Source: Romanomermis culicivorax
Taxonomy: Eukaryota > Nematoda > Enoplea > Mermithida > Mermithidae
Assembly (NCBI GenBank): GCA_963922205.1
Contig: CAWUHX010000073.1
Span: forward strand, 806,001 to 870,000
Length of the DNA stretch: 64,000 nt
Direction of reading: 5' to 3'
Shown: positions 1 through 12,279 of the stretch, piece by piece
Numbering within the stretch: position 1 is the stretch's first letter
How the letters are laid out: every line of letters begins with the position of its first letter
The notes under the pieces: model-generated
The model's input: the letters and a program-made list of their open reading frames with translations, nothing else
Told to the model about the DNA's origin: nothing
Database searches by the model: none
Program-made: the position numbers and the translations under genes

Positions 1-1890
1 CATAACATAAGAAAGAGTCTTAGCTCAGTATGAACAATCCTTAATAGAAAGGAGGTAGAGGGAAAACATACACAAAAAATGCTTTTTCTAGGGAAAATCT
101 AATTGAGCATAACAGCATAGAGTAAAATCGATTTTAAAGAAACCTTACCAATGCTTGAAGCTATTCTAATTCTTCCTATGAAATGCAATGCATATTCTGC
201 ATGCCATTCATACATTGACCACACATATACTTCAGAAAAACACGAAAAAGGTTTTCTGGTAAAAAAGCATATTGAAGTTGAAAATGTTATTTACTCTAGA
301 CAATCACATTACAGATTATGACAGTATGATTACTAATGAATGCCCAACATAGAAATTTATTTGATCTGAAGGATAATACAAAAAATTGAACCCCCTCTAC
401 CAGCTGACCTCTAGTAGATTTTCCTTGCTGTGTATGTATAATGATGGGTAATTACTGGGACTGAAATGGGTCATCTAATAGAGTCTAGACAATGATGTAG
501 GATATCCTCATGGAATGGCATTACATGTTTTGAGAGTCACCATAAGATAGAGTGACGGTAATATGGTAATTGATCATTGGATGTATTATGTTGATCTGCT
601 GGTTGCAGTAGTTACTTTATTTGTGAGGTTGCTGTACTGAGGAGGCTACTGTACATTCAGTTTCAGGAATTGTCAATGTTGACGAGAGTTGGATTTGCTT
701 CTTATTTCCTTTTTATTCCCCCTTCAGTTTAGTTTTCCTTTTCTCACATGATTTTTCTGTAGCAAAGAGAAGTTGGCGAAAAGGTTGAAAGAATGGAAAA
801 AAGAGCAAATCAGAAACCAAAACTGCTTTCTAGATGGCACGTTTTTTGAATAGTGTCAATCAATGTTTCATGAAAAAATTTTTAGTTTTCAGAAATTAAG
901 TTTTCAGAGGTTCTGATAAGAATCGGATGGTAGAAATAGAAAATTTGGCTCTCTTTTTGCTTTCAGGCCTCCATTTTTTTCTCTGGTGGGTTAAGTGAGC
1001 CTTTTGGGGAATTTGAAGCGCAGTTTTTTCCTCACCCAACCATTTTAGGGGATTTTTCTAAAATATAGGAAGATTTTTGTGCTTGGGCATCATTTTAGGG
1101 AAAATTCTCAATAGTCAAGTTCATGAGTTTTCGTCAGATTGTCAGCTGTGTAGCTGCTCGAAAACTTATGCACAAATACTGTGGTAAAATACTCAACCTT
1201 TAGAAACCTGCAGCAATTTGTATTTTTGATTGTATAAACCTCACCTTACAAACTAGTTTAACTGGTTGTTATCTATTTCAGTGTCATGTTTCATTGCTCA
1301 AAATGCTTCAGTCGAGCATGAATCTTTAGTTCTGAATAGAATTTGAATACAATTTCAAAAATCAACTTAGTGTACTAGTGACAGATATGCTATTGCTTCT
1401 TTGTTCATCAGCTGATAGATGCTAACAATTTGATTTCAAACTTGTGCTGGAAGGGTATACCAAAGGGGCCCATAATGTCTATGAAATCGGATTAAAAACC
1501 CAGCCAAAACACAAAGGACACAAGGCTGAAAGTGGAAAACGTTTTTATAAAAATTTGAAATATTTTACATGATTTAGAAAACTTGTGCAGCAACAAAGAT
1601 TATCAATGTTCAGAATGAGTTATAACATTTTATATATTGTTATCTTTTTATGATAATTTACCATTCGCTTCACTGCTTACTTCAAAATTATTATTTGTTT
1701 TTTGTCATTGAATAAATGTAAGAAACTAAAGTTAAGCGTTTGAATCATTATCTTGCTTGGCTACTCACTCAAATATATATTTATATCTATTTATTTATAT
1801 TATATTCATTTATAAACTTTTCTGGTTTTTGTTAGAATAAGACGCAAGTTAATAAAAAACATTCAGAAACACATCCCAAAAGATTTTGAA
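1..1890. other. Gene-free AT-rich DNA
   Basis: I see no coding region, RNA gene or complete repeat here on either strand. The sequence is AT-rich with many short A and T runs, and open frames are all short. Nothing resembles a transposon domain. Confidence 0.6.
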
Positions 1891-1901
1891 ATTAGAAAAA
1901 A

Positions 1902-2055
1902 CATTAGAAAAAATTATTTTTCCTCATGAAAGAAAAAATTTTGACCCTTGAAAACATTAGAAAAAATTATTTTTCCTCATGAGAGAAACAATTTTGACCT
2001 TTGAAAACATTAGAAAAAATTATTTTTCCTCATGAGAGAAACAATTTTGACCTTT
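1902..2055. repeat. 53-bp tandem repeat, about 2.9 copies
   Basis: Units begin with CATTAGAAAAAATTA at 1902, 1955 and 2008, an exact 53-base period. The second and third units share CCTCATGAGAGAAACA while the first has a few substitutions. The array breaks off after TTTTGACCTT near 2054. It has no coding sense of its own, although a downstream open frame starts inside the last unit. Confidence 0.9.
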
Positions 2056-2364
2056 TCCCTCAAAAAGAGTTTTGCAAAAAATGCTGATTTGCAGATGAAT
2101 AAGGCTGTGAGGAAATCAAAAATGCTTATTGAAAGCTTATTTAATAGGAGCAACTCTTCAAACACTTATGCAGCCTTTACTGTTGATTTAAAAACATTTT
2201 TTCTGATAATAGGGATTCTGGTTTGTGGCAACAAATTTTACAGGATAGAAAACAAAAAATTGACTGAATCAGTATTTCAATTTTTGGCTGGCCTGGAAAG
2301 TTTTGCACACATAGCAAGGCCAGGCTTTAATGTTCAGAGTAAGGAAACAATAAAGGAACATTGA
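2032..2364 (+). CDS. Unrecognised 110-residue open frame
   Basis: I do not recognise this protein. The frame starts inside the last unit of the 53-bp tandem repeat, so its first dozen residues are repeat-derived. It then runs through a lysine- and phenylalanine-rich stretch with one hydrophobic segment (about residues 54-66, FFLIIGILVCG) and stops without any conserved motif that I can name. No splice partner or neighbour supports it. It may be a chance frame or the remnant of an unidentified element. Confidence 0.15.
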   Translation: MRETILTFSLKKSFAKNADLQMNKAVRKSKMLIESLFNRSNSSNTYAAFTVDLKTFFLIIGILVCGNKFYRIENKKLTESVFQFLAGLESFAHIARPGFNVQSKETIKEH

Positions 2365-2571
2365 TTTTTGCAACAATTAGAATAATTTGGAGTTTACTTG
2401 AAGTTTAGAGATTTATGGGCAAACTATACTTTGCTGCACAGTGCAATATGGCACCATTGAGCTTTGCTGCATGGGCCCTACTGTACTGTGCAGTGCAAAA
2501 TGTCACCTGATGAGTGGCTGCTTCACCTCACCCCATACAGTGGTGAATGATAGTAAGTAAATGAAAAAGAT

Positions 2572-2657
2572 GAGTAGCTGCTATACTTACATGCCATATG
2601 GTGCTGTGCAGCACCATGCTGCACATGAACAGTGGCTGCTATACTTACATGCCATGC
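2572..2657. repeat. Short direct repeat CTGCTATACTTACATGCCAT
   Basis: The 20-mer CTGCTATACTTACATGCCAT occurs twice, 59 bases apart, each time preceded by GAGTAG or CAGTGG. The surrounding 2400-2700 region is rich in short GCAGCACC and CTGTGCAG type palindromic fragments. Its identity is unknown. Confidence 0.7.
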
Positions 2658-2902
2658 AGTGAAGTATAGTTGGCCCCTAACACACCTCTGCAGGCAACCT
2701 ACAACCAACTCAGTTCATGAAGTTAGAGATAGAAGAAGAAAACATGCAATGTAAAAAACTTGACTTTCCTTAGGAATGCTCAATCAGAGCAACTATGGGA
2801 CAAGTGGAAGACAATCTGGACTATCCAACTGCTACTGTAATGACCACTATTTTTAATTTAGGGGACAATTTGGGGGACAGACTTTTGTAGTAAAACTTAT
2901 TG

Positions 2903-3298
2903 ATGAGATGCCCTGAGATCCAACAGCTAGTCAGGGGCTAATGACAAAAACAACGAAAATTGGATCTGAACTTACTGACTCAATCTTACAAACAGTTCAA
3001 AGAAATTTTAAATACAAATGAAGACAAAAATGAATACAATTCTTTCGAAAAACTTTTAGACCACTGTTGGACAAATAAAAACTTTGAAATTTCTTCTACT
3101 AGAAAAGTGTCTTATGTTACTTCTTGTTTAGCTAGCAAGTATGTAACTAAAATTTAGAAATTTTTAAAAGATGATTCTTATGAAAAACCTATCTTATTAT
3201 AACCTTTGATTCTATTTGGTTTTATGCAAAGGCTTTTCTATTTTATCCTTTGATCCTCCATCAAACTAATTAATGAGATGCCCTGAGATCCAACAGCT
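2903..3298. repeat. 26-bp direct-repeat pair framing about 344 bp
   Basis: ATGAGATGCCCTGAGATCCA followed by ACAGCT is found identically at 2903-2928 and 3273-3298. Between the copies lies a 65-residue open frame (2960-3157, plus) that I cannot assign, rich in asparagine, lysine and serine. The arrangement could be a small insertion with an unusually long target duplication, a mini-element with direct ends, or a segmental duplication scar. Confidence 0.6.
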
Positions 3299-3299
3299 G

Positions 3300-6200
3300 A
3301 AACAAATATGCATAGACCAAGGTAATAAAAACCAGTTGCAGACTGATACCTAATTTATAGTCAAAAATTGCAAGTTGAAGCTAGATAAGCTCAAAACAAA
3401 GAGAACATGTAAAATTGTATAAAAATAAGGTGCAACCTAATACCGTGGAACTCAAAAGATTGAAGAAATGGGCCCATTTCAAGTATTCCCAAAATATACC
3501 TATCCTTCAATTTTTTTGGTTCAAAAACTAAATTCACCACTATTTCCTTTATGAATAACCCACCAATCTTTTCACAGTTAGTTGCATCACATAGGAAAGA
3601 GAATCAGCTTTTAAGATAACTATGCATCAATCTTGAATCGCTCTAGCAAATGCCTAATTGATAAAAGCTCAGGCAGCCCTGATCTGGGCATAGAAAATTT
3701 TTTCTTTCTTCCACTAACTTACGATATGAATTATTTGACTCTATTCTGCAGTATTTCAAGCAACTCCCACATAATTGTAAAAAGGGCAAGGCAAGTCAGA
3801 GAAGAAAAAATGCTGAATTTCATGCATTGCCTGCCAAGTTATTGTTTTTCAAAAAACACCTATATTTTTGTGCATTTTTGCCTGACAGTTCAAGGGTAAA
3901 TAAAAGTTTTACCTTTATTAACAATGTGTACTTCATGATGACCATTTTGCTATAAAATTGCATTATAAATGGTCCATGAAAATAGCAAGAATTATGCACT
4001 ATAGCAGTAAAGTTATTCATGTTTTTCCTGAAAATATGCACACAAAAACGAATGAGAGATGTTCACTCATGAGTATACCCCCATGCTGGCCACTGAGTTG
4101 AGAACAATCACACTCCCCATTACAAAACTGATTGGGTACAGTATGAATGATGCATAAATTGAACTCATGATAAAAAAATGTTGCTGTTATAGAATTTTTT
4201 CCTGTGTAAGTTCAAAATCATTAAAAACAAATTCTTTATTGATTGGACAGTCATCATCAACTACACCAGTGTCATCATCAGCATCCACATTTCTTCCAAT
4301 TATATCTCTATCTTGTCCATCAGGTTGCATAAAACACAAATGACCCTAAAAATATATAAATTAAGACAAGAATAAAGAATATGTTACCTGATAGTGTTTT
4401 TTGGTTCACTCTTTTCTCACATTTTGCATGCAAAATAAATGCACTGATGGTTCTCTGAGTGAGTTCACCAGACTAATGTATTACATTATTTCCATATCTT
4501 GATGGGGTCACATATGGAAGTACTTGTTTTCTGATGCTTTGATTGCTTTTAAGGAATAAAAACAAACATGTGTTGATATTAACGACATTCTTCTCATTTT
4601 CAAGCATTAAGTCGACCGAATAGAGGCATATTGTAACACAAAGGGCAAAAGTTTCTGCATCTGCCTACCAACTTCTTATCCTGGGCTAGATCACAATGTG
4701 GACAATACAAACAGCACATGAAAAATTGTCTGATGTTGTAATGATCATTATAGTGTATATTGAAAATATGATTCACTCTGTACCCATAAAAATTTTAATG
4801 TACACTTGCTCACAAAAACTGAATCAAGCTTATTTAAAGTGGGGGATGCTAAATATGTGTTTATTTATTTAGAAATTTTCAAGCCAAAAAACAAAGGTGT
4901 ATGGTCAAGAGTAATATAGGCTGTCTAAGGAGACAAAATTTGTCTATTCAAATTCCCACGAATTTTTCTTTACATGGTTGAAAAGGCTGAACTTCATTCA
5001 GTTACAACACAAGAAAAGCATGCCACAGCAGAAATAGAAAACTATGTGAATGTGTAGTAAAAGTAGCACTGCTAGTCTAATTATGTTATTTTTTTATGTT
5101 CACCTGTTGCAAATTTTGCATAGTATTGTTGTTTATAATATGATGTTGTCACATGTTTGGGTAGTTGGTCGTTTTTTCCATGAGAATTCTTGTGTGCTGG
5201 ACGTTTGTCCATGGGTTCAGTCGTTTTTCTCTTCTCATAATAAATCCTGTTTGTAACTAATTTGCATAAAGGACCAACACATTGGTCTTGCTGAAAAGAT
5301 ATTTCGACTAGTGATTGCTTCTATCCTAGCATAGCAAATTTTTTGGTGCTTTATTCTGGGTTGTTTACACAACGTGTTGTCCTATTGCTGACCAGTGGTC
5401 CCCTGTCTTTAGTCTGAAGCTGTGCCCACAGCAGGGTTCCTGGATTCTGGTAATTTTTCTCCCTTGACTTTACCATTTTTCTCACCACCTTTTCCACTTC
5501 TTCTACAAGTGATTTGGCCATAAATGATGATTAGTTCTTGATCAAGTCACCGTCCTTTAATGGGATAAATCTATGCTGAATAACTCCTGAGGATTTTGCT
5601 AGCTACAAATGTTTGAAAAATTCAAAAAAGTTCTGAATTTATTCCATTCCTATTTTAGCATCCTGACAATCCCGCTGGCGTAAAACTACCTTCTGGAGAC
5701 AGTCTATGGAAAAAGATGACCTGGAAACAAAACTTGAATCATGAGCCAAGTGACATTATTGGCAATGCTATAGGCAACACAGGTGCGAAGAGGATGGGAA
5801 TGTTTTGGTAGTCGAATTTTTCATAGTTTTACTTTATTTAGTTTGCATACTGCACTTTGATTTATGTGCATTGAATTTATATTTTTAAAAGTTTCCACTT
5901 TGATTCAGAGCTTTTAGTTCTCCAGTGTGATCATTAATTTTTTAGACCCAAGGCCAAGCACCTTAAATTGTGGATTCCACATAATCATATATATTTTAGA
6001 AACTACACACTAATTGTAGGCACAACTTACATGGCTAACCACAAGTAAATTTGTCAAAAGATGTACTTTTGCTTGTCAGCATAAAATCCTATCCTATCAA
6101 TAAAACAGATTTAGCTTAATTCCCCAAGCAATACTTAATGCATACTCAAACATTAGTTACAGTATAAATATCCACTCTCCTAGCCTGAAAACTCATTCAA

Positions 6201-7380
6201 AATATTAAGCCAGCAAATTGGTTACTAAAAACCTTCATCAAGAAGTTAGTTCATTCACCAACTTTTCAGCAAAGGAGTCTGATCTGAAAGACTTGGAAGA
6301 CCTGGCTTTTCTATTTTATAAAATAGTTGATCTTCGATCATTGGATATTTAATTTTGCTTTTTAACTTATAATAAATAGTGTAGTACAATTCGATCACAA
6401 TAATCCCAGAATGCCACCCTACAGGATCCCAAAAAAGAAGCTCAGTAGTTAAATTTGCATATTTATTTCAAGGACAAATAAAACTCGATAAAAGTCATAT
6501 TTTCTGTCACTCAGCCACTGACACAGGATGATGAGAAGTAGAAATTGTCACTAAACAATAGCAAGAGATGTTGAGGGAAATAAAGTTGCTTCAGTTCTGC
6601 CCATCAGTTATTCAGACATTCAATTTTTGGAAATCACAAACAGTCTCCACATAATTTATCACATTTCTAGTTTTTTAATTCATTCATTTTTTCGATCAAA
6701 TCAAGCCAAAAGGTGTTTATTTTTGCTCTTCTATCTCTGACAAAAAAAAATTTTTATCAACATCATTTAGTAAATTTTTCCTGAAAAATCTGTAGGTAAA
6801 GTAACATGAGTTTTACGTGGTTTAAGTGATCATATTTGGGTGAAAGGTACATTTTTCAAAAAATGGGATGAGTTTTTGACATTGCAAAGTTTTACCTTGG
6901 ACAACCTGAACTAGCTTCAGGATGTCTCAGTTTGCATGTTGGGTTCAAGAATGCAATGAACTTACCTAGTTATAAAAGCTTATATGAAATCTTTTGTAAT
7001 TGTTTTCTGAAAAAAACATTTTTGATGAGTATTGAGCTTTAGATCCTGATGTGTATGATGAAGATTATGAGACTCAGGCCATTATTCTGGTCACCTTAAC
7101 TTCAAATCTAATACTATATTTTTTTGGTTGGTGAAAATTGGCTTTGACTGGACATGTTGCAGTAATTTAGCAGGAATTGGCAGAGACCTTGGTAAAAGGA
7201 GGTGTTTGGCCTTTCACCATCCAGTCTAAGTGCAAATATTTCATGAAGAAAAAAGCCTCCAATTTTCACTCGGAACTGAGATTACTTGGACTCCAGTTCT
7301 GACTAGTTCGGACTAACTGAGATTTCTGATTAGGTGTGGGCATGTGGAAAGCATGATCGCCCACTGAATCATCTTTATTT
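3300..7380. other. Gene-free AT-rich DNA
   Basis: About 4 kb with no supportable gene. Open frames are all under 90 codons, overlap in several frames and carry no domain. I see no tRNA boxes, no long tandem array and no clear transposon end. Confidence 0.5.
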
Positions 7381-7383
7381 CAT

Positions 7384-8760
7384 ATCACAATCATAGAAGT
7401 ATGTGAAATGGAAGCTACACCCATGGATCCACATAGTGGCTGATCAATCCCCATAGAAGCTGGAGAGTGGAACAGAATCCTCAAAGAACTGGCCAATTTC
7501 AAGACAAGTGGCAAAGACGAGGATTCAGAACACATTGAATTAGAACTATCTTCTGGAACCATGGAAGCCAGGTCAAATAGAAGTCCATAGCACCTTGCCA
7601 TCATTCACCTTTTCAGAAACCAACCAAACAACTTTTGCTCTAAATCTAAGAACAATTTCCTATTTACAAAAATTAAATATCTCCCATCAAAATCAACATG
7701 AGCCAACAATATGTCTCTATTTTTCAAATTCAAAAATTATTAAGGCATTCATTGGAAAGCATAATTGTTTCATTATTTCTATCACTTTTACATTTCCTTT
7801 ACTGAAACTTGTCACTCATCCATTGAAAAAAATTGCAGTTTAGATGAGCCAGGTATTTATGAGTATTTATCAGCTGATCTTAATGAATTTGTCAAATCTT
7901 ATGTTTCAGACATCATACTTTACAAGAAGAAACTTCCAAAAACAGCACTGTTTTCTTCAAGTTAGTTTTTATGCCTAATTCCAGTTCTCTCCCTCAATCT
8001 GAACTGAAATGTCTTCCAACTGATGTATAGCTTCTGAACAGGTTAGTTTTTACACCAGTTTTAACAAAAACTGGATCTAATGTGAATCAAGAGGTTTAAG
8101 ATTTGATAAGCTGAAAAATAAATCTGAGTTGACAATTTTTGATGAATCAGGGGCCCCAATCAATGAATGGTGTAGACGTTTTTGTCCATGAACCAAAGAT
8201 GCAGAAGCTTGTAAAGCATTGACAGAATTAGCTGCCAAAAACCTACAGTAATTGCTGCTAGAAAAATATTTTGGGTACAAAATGTTCAAACAAACAGAAA
8301 ATTTTCACGTCATAATAAATGCAGTTGGAGTGGTTAGAAAATTTGGTTAAATGTGGTAATAAGTGGGAAAACCAAACCCTCAGATGTTACTGGTGCACTG
8401 GGCGAACCATCTTCACTGAGTCGCCTTTATTGTTCACATCCCCAACAACCAATATATCATTGAAATGATCCAGATTTTCAGAAGACACCCCCCCCACTAA
8501 TCAAAATCAAGAATTTTTCAGAAATCATACAAATCGTCAACCAGGCTATCAAAATACCAATCGTCCACATCCCTGACCTCAATATTTGTATGATAGTGAT
8601 CAAAATTACATTAATGAATCCCATCGATTTCCCTGCCAAAAATTTGTATCCAAATTAAAATCACAATACTGATCATAAAATCAATGGAGATTCCCAAGAA
8701 ATTTTTGGAACAATCAATCACATTATAATTCATCATTTCCCAAGTTCAATAATAAGTGTC
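7384..8760 (+). pseudogene. Decayed LTR-retrotransposon gag-like region
   Basis: Reading the plus strand in shifting frames gives blocks that look like a gag polyprotein. There is a glutamate- and lysine-rich start (EWNRILKELANFKTSGKDED, about 7460-7525). A block around 8110-8250 reads FDESGAPINEWCRRF and then KDAEACKALTELAAKNL. An asparagine-, arginine- and proline-rich linker around 8510-8570 includes NRQPGYQNTNRPHP. The blocks are separated by stops and frameshifts, and no zinc knuckle or protease follows. The match is to the general character of gag, not to a named family, so it may be a relic of an unplaced element. No polymerase region lies downstream on this strand. Confidence 0.33.
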
Positions 8761-8764
8761 TAGA

Positions 8765-9233
8765 AATGTAAAATGCAATTTTGTTCATATATTTTGACAT
8801 TTTTCTTGCATTTCGTACCATGATCTTTCTCATTTATTTTTCACATTCCATTGTCTGTTTTAGCTATGATCAAATCGTTTATGTTTGCTATTTTCTCGAT
8901 TTTGTTTTATCTAGTTTTGACATTATCTTTCATGTGTGTACTCAGTAAACTAGCTTTAGAGAGTACTAAGACTTCACACCCTTGTTTTGATTAAGTTTTT
9001 TTGTCCTTCAGTGCACAGCACTCACTGGAGAAGGTAGAGTATGGTGAATATGCAATATAGGCACTTTAATTTTTCTTCTCTCTTTTCCTTATCATTCCTG
9101 TAACACAATCTCTTTTGTTTATTATTTTAAGCACCAGACTTTGTTTCTCTCAAATCTCTTAAACCCTACCACCACAATCTTATTATTTCAGTTTCAGATT
9201 TGACTTTCATTCCCTCTCATTTGATGCACAATA
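8765..9233. other. No gene seen
   Basis: AT-rich DNA between the gag-like relic and the Ty3/gypsy LTR. It has no open frame or repeat worth noting. Confidence 0.5.
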
Positions 9234-9960
9234 TGTAACGCCCGATTTCTACTATACTTTTACTTGTTTCAATTCTCTCGATTCCCAAGGCCCTGGAGGC
9301 AACAACATGATAATATGATATGGAATTATGACACAATAATACAAGATAACTGAATGATCATACAATGTCGCCAACTGCTTATAATTGGGCATGGACAATA
9401 ACCCATTCCAATTTATTCCAATCAAGCTTTACAGGCAGATCACTTCGGTCTTGCTTTCCTAACCAATTTTTGCTTTGTGTTATATGCTTTCCTTTACTGT
9501 ATGCTTTTATTACCATGCCTTCATGCTTTAATTTATGCTTAACTTTCAGGCCTACATGCTGCAGTTTACTGTATGCTTAGGCACGCCTATAAGTTTTCAG
9601 TTTTTCATGTGTTTTACTGTTTTCCCTGTGTTCTACTTGGGTCTTGCATCTGAGTGGGATTTTCTCCCATGGCAGGTGTTTTCACAACTCTGGGGGGATA
9701 CTGTATTATTTAAAAATGTGTATCTTCATGTGACTCGAGTGGGTTATAGGACCAGGTGGGGATGTGTGAAATTATTATGCAAGGTCAATAATGGATTTTG
9801 GGTACAGGGAACATTAAAAACAAAGTACTTATGCAATACTTGGGAAAAATGTACAGGCCATCAACGAGATGAGAAACAAGACATGCTCTAGAAAATACAT
9901 CACCAATAAAATTATATACAGTAATCCGATTTATTCTAATATGTTATCACCTGTCTTACA
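9234..9960 (-). repeat. 3' LTR of the Ty3/gypsy element
   Basis: On the minus strand this segment starts TGTAAGACAGG directly after a purine-rich tract and ends CGGGCGTTACA, giving the TG...CA termini expected of an LTR. Length is 727 bp. The five bases beyond its 3' end (plus-strand 9229-9233, CAATA) would be one half of a target duplication, but the partner is not available because the other LTR is absent. Open frames inside (for example 9535-9891 plus) carry no domain and are probably shadows. Confidence 0.65.
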
Positions 9961-9976
9961 TTCCCCTCCTTCCAAA
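9961..9976 (-). promoter_or_regulatory. Polypurine tract before the 3' LTR
   Basis: The minus strand reads TTTGGAAGGAGGGGAA immediately before the TGTAAG start of the LTR. A purine run at this exact place primes plus-strand DNA synthesis in LTR retroelements, and it fixes the element's orientation as minus. Confidence 0.7.
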
Positions 9977-10109
9977 ATAGAAGGTTCTTGTTTAATGGGG
10001 TTTCAATGGAGGGAGGGTTGCCGGGTCTGATGTTGCATGGTGGCAGAGAAGATTAGTCTTACTTGAGCTGGCAGCCACAAGTTGATCAGGTTGTGCTGGG
10101 TTGAAGACT

Positions 10110-10445
10110 TGGAGGAATAGTGGAGATGAGCATTTGGTCTGGATGAGTCACCCAGGGGTTGTACATGAAGGGAATTGCTCTAACTGATAACATCAGCTTT
10201 CTCAAGTTGCTCAACTTTTTGTTTGATGATTTGCTTTGCCTTTGGGGTTTCCGAAAAAGGGGTCTGCAGCTGGCTTTACAATTATTCATAAGAGAGACAA
10301 GTGTCCTTTTTTGATTCAGTGTAAAGGGTGGGGTATTTGGCCAATAAATTTATTAGCTCAGCTCTGTCTATTTCATTCAGGTCACTCTTGGTCAAATCTA
10401 CTTTGCCTTTTACCCATGTGAATGTATTGTGCCGTTTCTGTTTGA
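10110..10445 (-). pseudogene. N-terminal fragment of Ty3/gypsy reverse transcriptase
   Basis: One minus-strand frame reads ELINLLAKYPTLYTESKKDT, then two stops, then TPFSETPKAKQIIKQKVEQL and EKADVIS. That is the typical lead-in of a Ty3/gypsy RT: a leaf-like region, the segment after the usual proline/tyrosine box, and the start of the 'glutamate, lysine, x, isoleucine, isoleucine' helix. Stops interrupt it and the catalytic palm motifs never appear, because the element is deleted from here to its 3' LTR. It lies downstream of gag and the protease piece, in the expected order. Confidence 0.55.
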
Positions 10446-10737
10446 CTTGAGTGGGGAAGTAAAATTGGGCGGATGAATTTTTCTCTGGAAGGTGACAAGA
10501 AGCAGGGCTGATGCATGTGTCAGGATAGAGGATTTTGGGCTTGCTGATGACGTTTGAAACAGAACTGGGGATACCACTATTTTCACTTTGGGAAATGCTA
10601 GCTGCAGAATGAACTTTATGATTTTTTCTTGCCTTGAGAAAAGAAAAGTTTTTCGCAGGCAGAATATGTAGGGGTCTTCATGCAATAGTGAAAAGATTAC
10701 ACATTCTTTTTTTTATGCTGGTTCAGATTTAGAAGTC

Positions 10738-11010
10738 TCACTGGTTGCAGGATGTTTCGTTTTTGTGGAATTTTATTGTCTTCTGGTAGGTAGGGTATTG
10801 ATTTCGACATGTCACTGCTTTTTGGTGATACAATTTTAGAACTGCTGCCCCTATAAGGAACAGGCTGCTCCTATCAGGAACAGGTAGGTCAAAGACATAC
10901 AAGCCGTCAAAATGCTTATGACTGTTGGGCAAAATTGTACGTAGAGTATGTTGAGGTCCAGGCTGGACATTGGGCAATGTAGGGTACAGGGCTGGGTCAT
11001 CTATGATCAT
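10738..11010 (-). pseudogene. Retroviral-type protease C-terminal remnant (Ty3/gypsy)
   Basis: A 90-residue open frame lies between the zinc knuckles and the RT start. Residues 41-62 read like the C-terminal strand and helix of a retroelement aspartic protease: a leucine-proline segment, then FLIGAAVLKLYHQK, which resembles the 'L-I-G-x-D-x-L-K-x-Y' box, but the usual aspartate is replaced. The catalytic DTG motif is not visible. The assignment depends mainly on position and this one box. Confidence 0.35.
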
Positions 11011-11078
11011 TTGTGGTCAGTGGGTAGTCCCTCTTCAATGCAATTTTGGACAGTATGGGTCATTTAGTTAAGGCAATA

Positions 11079-11925
11079 TCAACTTGTGTGACCTTGTTGC
11101 TTACAAAGATAACATTCTAGGTTAGGGCAGCTTTTGGATATGCAATGGTTGGATCGGTGACCTATCTGATAACAGTGAATGCTTCTGCTTTTACAGTCAC
11201 CAGTGACGTGATTACTCCAAAAGCAAATTTCACATGATTTCCAAGTAGCTGGTGAATCACAATTTCTGGCAAAATGGCTGACTTGCCTGCATTGAAAACA
11301 TGTGATTTGTCTCAAATTACTATTATCATTTTGGGGTTGAGTTTGAGAATTTCACATTATTTACAATTGCAACTCCGTGACTTGTTGTTTCAACTTATGT
11401 AGGATTCCCTGCTGTTCAGTGTTATTGCAATATGAAATAATGGGTTCGGGTTTGAGGGACATGAAAGGTTTGTGGTTAGATTTCAATCCATTTCTGAAAA
11501 ATTGTTGTTTGACATAACCTGCCTCCTCATGCATTTCCTCTACATTTGTAAAATGTATGTACTTCAGTGCATCCCTAATGTCATTTTGCATGCCTTCCAT
11601 GAAAAGGGGTTAGATTATCATTTCACCTGCATCTGAATTGAAATTGGAGTAAGCAAGGGTTGATAGATGTTCAAGGTCAAACAAAAATTTGGTCAGTTTC
11701 TGCTCTTTTTTACTTCTGTTCCCCGCAAAAATCTTTGTGTAATTCAGTGTCTCTATAGTCTGGGAAACATGCTTGTAATGTGGTTTTATATAGTTCACAT
11801 GTTTGGGTTGGGTTTCCAGGATTTTCTAAACTCTTAAATTTTGCTAAAGCCACCATACCCAAATGAATTTCAAAATATGCTAATTTTAGTTTCCCATCAG
11901 TATCTTTCATGCCTCGTAGTATCAT
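11079..11925 (-). pseudogene. Ty3/gypsy gag with multiple CCHC zinc knuckles
   Basis: Gag packages element RNA in cytoplasmic particles. The 5' part (11925-11710) reads like a capsid N-domain (LAYFEIHLGMVALAKFKSLE). After one frameshift the rest stays in a single frame from 11798 to 11079, interrupted by stops near 11610 (TAA) and 11363-11350 (TAA, TGA). This part has the helix around EQKLTKFLFDLEHLSTLAY and then cysteine knuckles at 11315-11079. Knuckle 1 is C-FQ-C-RQVS-H-FARN-C and knuckle 2 is C-EI-C-FWSN-H-VTGD-C. A third is damaged at its second cysteine, and a fourth starts C-YL-C-KQQG-H. Four knuckles is more than the one or two common in this class. It is clearly a relic. Confidence 0.65.
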
Positions 11926-11989
11926 AAAATGCTCTAGATGTTTGCTCCATTCGCCAAAATGTTTATGTGCCTAAGTCCTGGAAATAGTT

Positions 11990-12275
11990 GAAAAACTAAT
12001 TTTTCAATGAAAATGCTATACTCATGGTGCAAAGCACCCACAAAATTGATGTTTTTGACCATTTTTTTTCAAAAACTGACATTTTTCATCATAAAATTGA
12101 CATTTTTTGGTATTTACCCAACTATGAGTATGGGGATCCTATGCCTACCATACAGCCATCCGTTGGATCCGAAAATTTGGAGAGGGGATTGCTCAATGGA
12201 GCCATATTGTAGACAATTTCAGGGAGGTTCCCATTGCTCTTTACTCCAATTACATGTATGCTGGGAACCCTCCAA
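11990..12275 (+). repeat. Dispersed repeat, copy A
   Basis: This stretch matches the reverse complement of about 24955-25245 along its length. Shared blocks in the same order are a TTTTTCA..AAAA start, CATGG(T/C)GC(A/G)AAGCAC, repeated AAATTGACATTTTT, GTATGGGG(A/G)TCC followed by CTACCATA, ...ATTGGAT..GAAAAT, TTTC.GGGAGG.TCCCAT and CAATTACATGT. Identity looks moderate with several small gaps. I see no clear terminal repeats, so the family type is unknown. It lies where the missing 5' end of the Ty3/gypsy element should be. Confidence 0.65.
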
Positions 12276-12279
12276 AATG

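Larger units (their letters stand above)
9234..11950 (-). mobile_element. Internally deleted Ty3/gypsy LTR retrotransposon
   Basis: Read on the minus strand, the order is gag with zinc knuckles (11925-11079), protease-like piece (11010-10738), start of reverse transcriptase (about 10445-10110), a polypurine tract (9976-9961) and a 727-bp LTR (9960-9234). Most of RT, all of RNase H and all of integrase are missing between about 10110 and 9980, so this copy could not move on its own. The 5' LTR is not found. Upstream of gag the sequence instead runs into a dispersed repeat at about 11990. Family placement rests on gag, knuckle and RT-start character and on the LTR-polypurine junction. Confidence 0.7.
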
